This document shows, one piece after another, positions 60,786 to 64,000 of a stretch of DNA of 64,000 nt. Source of the stretch: Streptomyces sp. TRM68416 (GTDB lineage: Bacteria > Actinomycetota > Actinomycetes > Streptomycetales > Streptomycetaceae); assembly GCF_014596915.1 (NCBI RefSeq), contig NZ_JACVWU010000004.1, positions 310,001-374,000 on the forward strand, given 5' to 3'. Position 1 is the stretch's first letter, and every line of letters begins with the position of its first letter. The position numbers and the translations under genes were made by a program. A model generated the notes under the pieces. That model made no database searches. It was not told where the DNA came from and was given only the letters and a program-made list of their open reading frames with translations.

Positions 60786-61304
60786 TCAGTCCGCGGAGCT
60801 CGCCTGCGGCGGCACCTGCAGGCGGAACAGGGCCCAGACCACCTTGCCGTTCAGCGTGCCCGCGAGCGGGTGCCAGCCCCAGCTGTCGCTGAAGGAGTCG
60901 ACCAGGAACAGGCCGCGGCCGGACTCCGCCGAGAAGTCCTCCTCCGCGTCGCGCGCGACCGGGCTGTCGTGGCTCGGGTCGCGTACCGCGCACACCAGCC
61001 GCTCGGTCCACCGCATCAGGTGCAGCCGCACGGGCGGGGACTGCTCCGGTACCCGCGCGGCACCGGCCGGCAGGGCGTGGCGCAGCGCGTTGGTGACGAG
61101 TTCGGAGACGACCAGGCAGATGTCGTCGAAGCGGTCGCCCGTCTCCCACTGGTCGAGGGTTCTGCGGGTGAACCGCCGTGCTTCGCGCACCGCTTCGTAG
61201 CGGGCGGGAAGGGCGCAGGAAGCGGCGTTGGACGCGGCCGCGGGATCCAGCGGCGGAAGGCCCTGCCGTAACGGCTTGAGCATGGTCGATCCATTCGTCC
61301 CCAT
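60786..61304 (-). CDS. RsbW-like ATP-binding (anti-sigma type) protein
   Basis: 172 aa. ATG 61304 has GGGAG nine bases upstream; the frame extends further but without sense. HATPase_c2 fold: RYEAVREARRFTRRTLDQW, N box CLVVSELVTNALRHA, G1 RDPSHDSP, G2 SGRGLFLVDSFSDSWG. It is convergent with DUF397 and divergent from the XRE gene. Confidence 0.88.
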   Translation of the reverse strand: MGTNGSTMLKPLRQGLPPLDPAAASNAASCALPARYEAVREARRFTRRTLDQWETGDRFDDICLVVSELVTNALRHALPAGAARVPEQSPPVRLHLMRWTERLVCAVRDPSHDSPVARDAEEDFSAESGRGLFLVDSFSDSWGWHPLAGTLNGKVVWALFRLQVPPQASSAD

Positions 61305-61600
61305 GCGAGGCACTCCCGGGAATTCGCGGTCGTTGCGATGCAGCGGTTGCGCGGGACCATGGTTTCGGATGCGTACAGCAGATGCAAGGGCAGATGCACG
61401 TGCACGTGACCGAATTGGGCCCTCCCGTACCGCTTGTTGGCCATTTTTTCCGCCATCCTCACACCCTCGACTTGCCTTCTTGCTCTCCCTTCCTGATGGA
61501 AATCTTTGGCTTCTTTCCATCTCTGTAATCAGACGAGTACAGCTCGGAGTGATTTAGTGGCAGACTTCGGGCCCTGAAAGAGTTGGGGAGGCTGGCGAAC

Positions 61601-62461
61601 GTGAGCGCGGGAGAGCCCGGATCGGTGGTGCGGCGCATGCTGCTCGGCTCGCAACTGAGGCGACTGCGGGAGGCACGCGGGATCACGCGCGAGGCCGCCG
61701 GGTACTCGATCCGCGCGTCCGAGTCGAAGATCAGCCGGATGGAGTTGGGCCGGGTGAGCTTCAAGACCAGGGACGTCGAAGACCTGTTGACGCTGTACGG
61801 CATCACGGACGAGGTGGAGCGCAATTCGCTGCTCTCGCTCGCCAAGGAGGCCAACGTCGCGGGCTGGTGGCACAGTTACTCCGACGTGCTGCCCAGCTGG
61901 TTCCCCACCTATGTGGGCCTGGAGGGCGCCGCCTCCCTCATCCGCGCCTACGAAGTGCAGTTCGTGCACGGCCTGTTGCAGACCGAGGCCTACGCCCGCG
62001 CGGTGGTCCGGCGCGGGATGAAGGGCGCGAGCGAGGCCGACGTCGAACGGCGAGTGGCGCTGCGCCTGGAGCGTCAGAAGCACCTCGTCGACGAGAACGC
62101 CCCCGAGTTCCACATCGTCCTCGACGAGGCCGCCCTGCGCCGCCCCTACGGCGACCGCGAGGTGATGCGGGGGCAGCTCCAGCACCTCATCGAGGTCTCC
62201 GAACGCCCCAACGTACGGCTGCAGGTCATGCCGTTCAGCTTCGGCGGGCACTCGGGCGAGTCCGGCGCCTTCACGATCCTCAGCTTCCCCGAGTCCGACC
62301 TCTCCGACGTCGTCTACCTGGAGCAGCTCACCAGCGCGCTGTACCTGGACAAGCGCGAGGACGTCACCCAGTACGAGAAGGCGCTCAAGGAGCTCCAGCA
62401 GGACAGCCCGGGGCCGGACGAGAGCCGCGACCTTCTCCGAGGTCTCCTCCAACTCTCTTGA
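61601..62461 (+). CDS. XRE/DUF5753 regulator
   Basis: 286 aa. I chose GTG 61601 (GGGGAGG eight bases upstream) over TTG 61583. N-terminal helix-turn-helix (LRRLREARGITREAAGYSIRASESKISRMELG), then the DUF5753 domain (FVHGLLQTEAYARAVV, LDEAALRRPYG, VRLQVMPFSFGGHSGESGAFTIL, VVYLEQLTSALYL). It completes the whiJ-like triad. Confidence 0.92.
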   Translation: MSAGEPGSVVRRMLLGSQLRRLREARGITREAAGYSIRASESKISRMELGRVSFKTRDVEDLLTLYGITDEVERNSLLSLAKEANVAGWWHSYSDVLPSWFPTYVGLEGAASLIRAYEVQFVHGLLQTEAYARAVVRRGMKGASEADVERRVALRLERQKHLVDENAPEFHIVLDEAALRRPYGDREVMRGQLQHLIEVSERPNVRLQVMPFSFGGHSGESGAFTILSFPESDLSDVVYLEQLTSALYLDKREDVTQYEKALKELQQDSPGPDESRDLLRGLLQLS

Positions 62462-62593
62462 AACACAAGTACGATGACGTGCGATCAGACCGTGCAGATT
62501 GGTCAGCAGCGATCGATGGCGATCAGCGGCGCTTGAAGGCGATCAGGAGCGATCGACCGGGATCAGGGTGTCTGCTGGGGATTGAGGGATCAC

Positions 62594-64000
62594 ATGTCGT
62601 CCTACTTCACCGACCTGGCTCAGCAGTACATCGACGGTGAATGGCGCCCGGGCACCGGCTCCTGGGACATCATCGACTTCAACCCGTACGACGGTGAGAA
62701 GCTCGCGTCGATCACCATAGCCACGGTCGACGAGGTGGATCAGGCCTACCGGGCCGCCGCCCGCGCCCAGAAGGAGTGGGCCGCGACCAACCCGTACGCC
62801 CGCCGCGGCGTGTTCGAGAAGGCCCTGCGCCTGATAGAGGACCGCGAGCAGGAGATAGCCGAGGTCATCATCGCCGAACTCGGCGGTACGCGACTGAAGG
62901 CGGGGTTCGAACTCCACCTCGCCAAGGAGTTCCTGCGCGAGTCCATCCACCTGGCGCTGCGCCCCGAGGGCCGGATCATCCCCTCGCCGGTCGACGGCAA
63001 GGAGAACCGCGTCTACCGCGTCCCGGTCGGCGTGGTCGGTGTGATCAGCCCCTTCAACTTCCCCTTCCTGCTGTCGCTGAAGTCGGTCGCCCCGGCCCTC
63101 GCGCTCGGCAACGGCGTGGTCCTCAAGCCGCACCAGAACACCCCGATCGTCGGCGGCACCCTGGTAGCGAAGATCTTCGAGGACGCGGGCCTGCCCGCCG
63201 GCCTGCTCAACGTCGTCGTCACCGACATCGCCGAGATCGGCGACGCCTTCATCGAGCACCCGGTCCCGAAGGTCATCTCCTTCACCGGCTCCGACAAGGT
63301 CGGCCGCCACGTCGCCACCGTCTGCGCCTCGCACTTCAAGCGCTCGGTCCTCGAACTCGGCGGCAACAGCGCGCTGGTGGTCCTCGACGACGCCGACATC
63401 GACTACGCCGTGGACGCGGCCGTCTTCAGCCGGTACGTCCACCAGGGCCAGGTCTGCATGGCCGCCAACCGCGTCCTGGTCGACCGCTCGGTCGCCGAGG
63501 AGTTCACCGAGAAGTTCGTCGCCAAGGTCAGGACCCTCAAGACCGGCGACCCGCGCGACCCGGAGACCGTGATCGGCCCGGTCATCAACTCCTCGCAGGC
63601 GGACGCCATTTCGGGCGTCGTCGAGCAGGCGATCGCGGAGGGCGCGACCGCCCTGGTGCACGGCACCACCACCGACAACCTGATCGAGCCGTCCGTCCTG
63701 ACCGGCCTGCCCGCCGACTCCGCCCTGCTCCGGCAGGAGGTCTTCGGCCCGGTCGCCTTCCTCATCCCCTTCGAGGGCGAGGAAGAGGCCGTACGCCTGG
63801 TCAACGACACGCCGTACGGCCTGAGCGGCGCCGTCCACACCGGCGACATCGAGCGGGGCGTGGCCTTCGCCAAGCGGATCGACACCGGCATGTTCCACGT
63901 GAACGACGGCACCGTCCACGACGAGCCGATCGTCCCCTTCGGCGGCGAGAAGAGCTCCGGCGTGGGCCGCCTGAACGGCGAGACGATGCTGGACTCGTTC
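62594..64000 (+). CDS. NAD(P)-dependent aldehyde dehydrogenase, 3' end cut by window edge
   Basis: The frame runs from ATG 62594 (GAGGGA upstream) off the right edge. Family landmarks: ISPFNFPFLLSL (cofactor binding), VISFTGSDKVG, catalytic Glu in VLELGGNSALVV, catalytic Cys in HQGQVCMAANR and EVFGPVAFLIPFEG. The subfamily resembles vanillin or benzaldehyde dehydrogenases; the substrate cannot be fixed from sequence. The 130-base gap before it has several GATC-centred repeats. Confidence 0.92.
   Translation, partial: MSSYFTDLAQQYIDGEWRPGTGSWDIIDFNPYDGEKLASITIATVDEVDQAYRAAARAQKEWAATNPYARRGVFEKALRLIEDREQEIAEVIIAELGGTRLKAGFELHLAKEFLRESIHLALRPEGRIIPSPVDGKENRVYRVPVGVVGVISPFNFPFLLSLKSVAPALALGNGVVLKPHQNTPIVGGTLVAKIFEDAGLPAGLLNVVVTDIAEIGDAFIEHPVPKVISFTGSDKVGRHVATVCASHFKRSVLELGGNSALVVLDDADIDYAVDAAVFSRYVHQGQVCMAANRVLVDRSVAEEFTEKFVAKVRTLKTGDPRDPETVIGPVINSSQADAISGVVEQAIAEGATALVHGTTTDNLIEPSVLTGLPADSALLRQEVFGPVAFLIPFEGEEEAVRLVNDTPYGLSGAVHTGDIERGVAFAKRIDTGMFHVNDGTVHDEPIVPFGGEKSSGVGRLNGETMLDSF

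Overview
The window is chromosomal DNA from a Streptomyces-type actinomycete. The GC content is very high with GC-rich third codon positions, GTG and TTG starts are common, and it carries families typical of the genus: a conservon, a SARP regulator with NB-ARC and TPR domains, a DUF397 / ATPase / DUF5753 regulatory triad, Zur-linked alternative ribosomal proteins, and a dispersed Streptomyces intergenic hairpin repeat.

Bases 1 to about 9.2 kb are the end of an actinomycete integrative and conjugative element (AICE, pSAM2 type). On the minus strand lies a four-gene, ATGA-coupled operon ending in a DUF2637 (SpdB-like) membrane protein. Then follow an XRE-type protein, a NUDIX protein (comparable to pSAM2 Pif), an HD protein, and a GntR protein with two winged helices (comparable to KorSA). 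A 29-bp palindrome lies upstream of the leftward operon. Next comes an AT-richer cargo block (about 5.1-8.7 kb) of unrecognised genes, including an 11-nt overlapping pair that is the best candidate here for an undescribed system. The element ends in the 3' half of a tRNA-Thr(CGT) gene, the attachment-site scar; a second 16-bp copy lies just beyond it. From 9.2 to 12 kb there are further small accessory genes.

Bases 12.5-36.7 kb hold polymorphic-toxin loci. A secreted RHS protein of 2478 aa with a deaminase-like C-terminus is followed by a SUKH-type immunity gene and a Tat-exported DyP-type peroxidase. After gene remnants come two giant divergent secreted proteins: one with DNRLRE, FG-GAP and LGFP repeats (1669 aa), the other an RHS protein of 2454 aa with a self-cleaving Hint domain, a C-terminal toxin candidate and a GTGA-coupled immunity candidate. 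Truncated IS256 transposase and tyrosine integrase fragments close this block.

Bases 36.7-43.3 kb are a conservon (cvn) operon on the minus strand: sensor ATPase, an unusual double roadblock protein, DUF742, GTPase, a CYP157-like P450 without ExxR, a second P450, and an enoyl-CoA hydratase. Bases 44.1-48.7 kb are a SigK/RskA-type ECF system with a fasciclin lipoprotein and a membrane sulfite-oxidase-like enzyme. The sigma gene and the oxidoreductase gene share an exact CCAATCC-N17-GGATT promoter pattern, and a third near-copy faces the other way. Then follow an AfsR/SARP regulator, a family A DNA polymerase-like protein, a DUF2786 protein and two small lipoproteins. Bases 57.3-60.2 kb are a Zur-type cluster of zinc-independent ribosomal proteins plus a CobW-like protein, with a 72-bp tandem array that appears to derive from the 3' end of rpsN. 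The window ends with the DUF397 / ATPase / XRE triad and the start of an aldehyde dehydrogenase.
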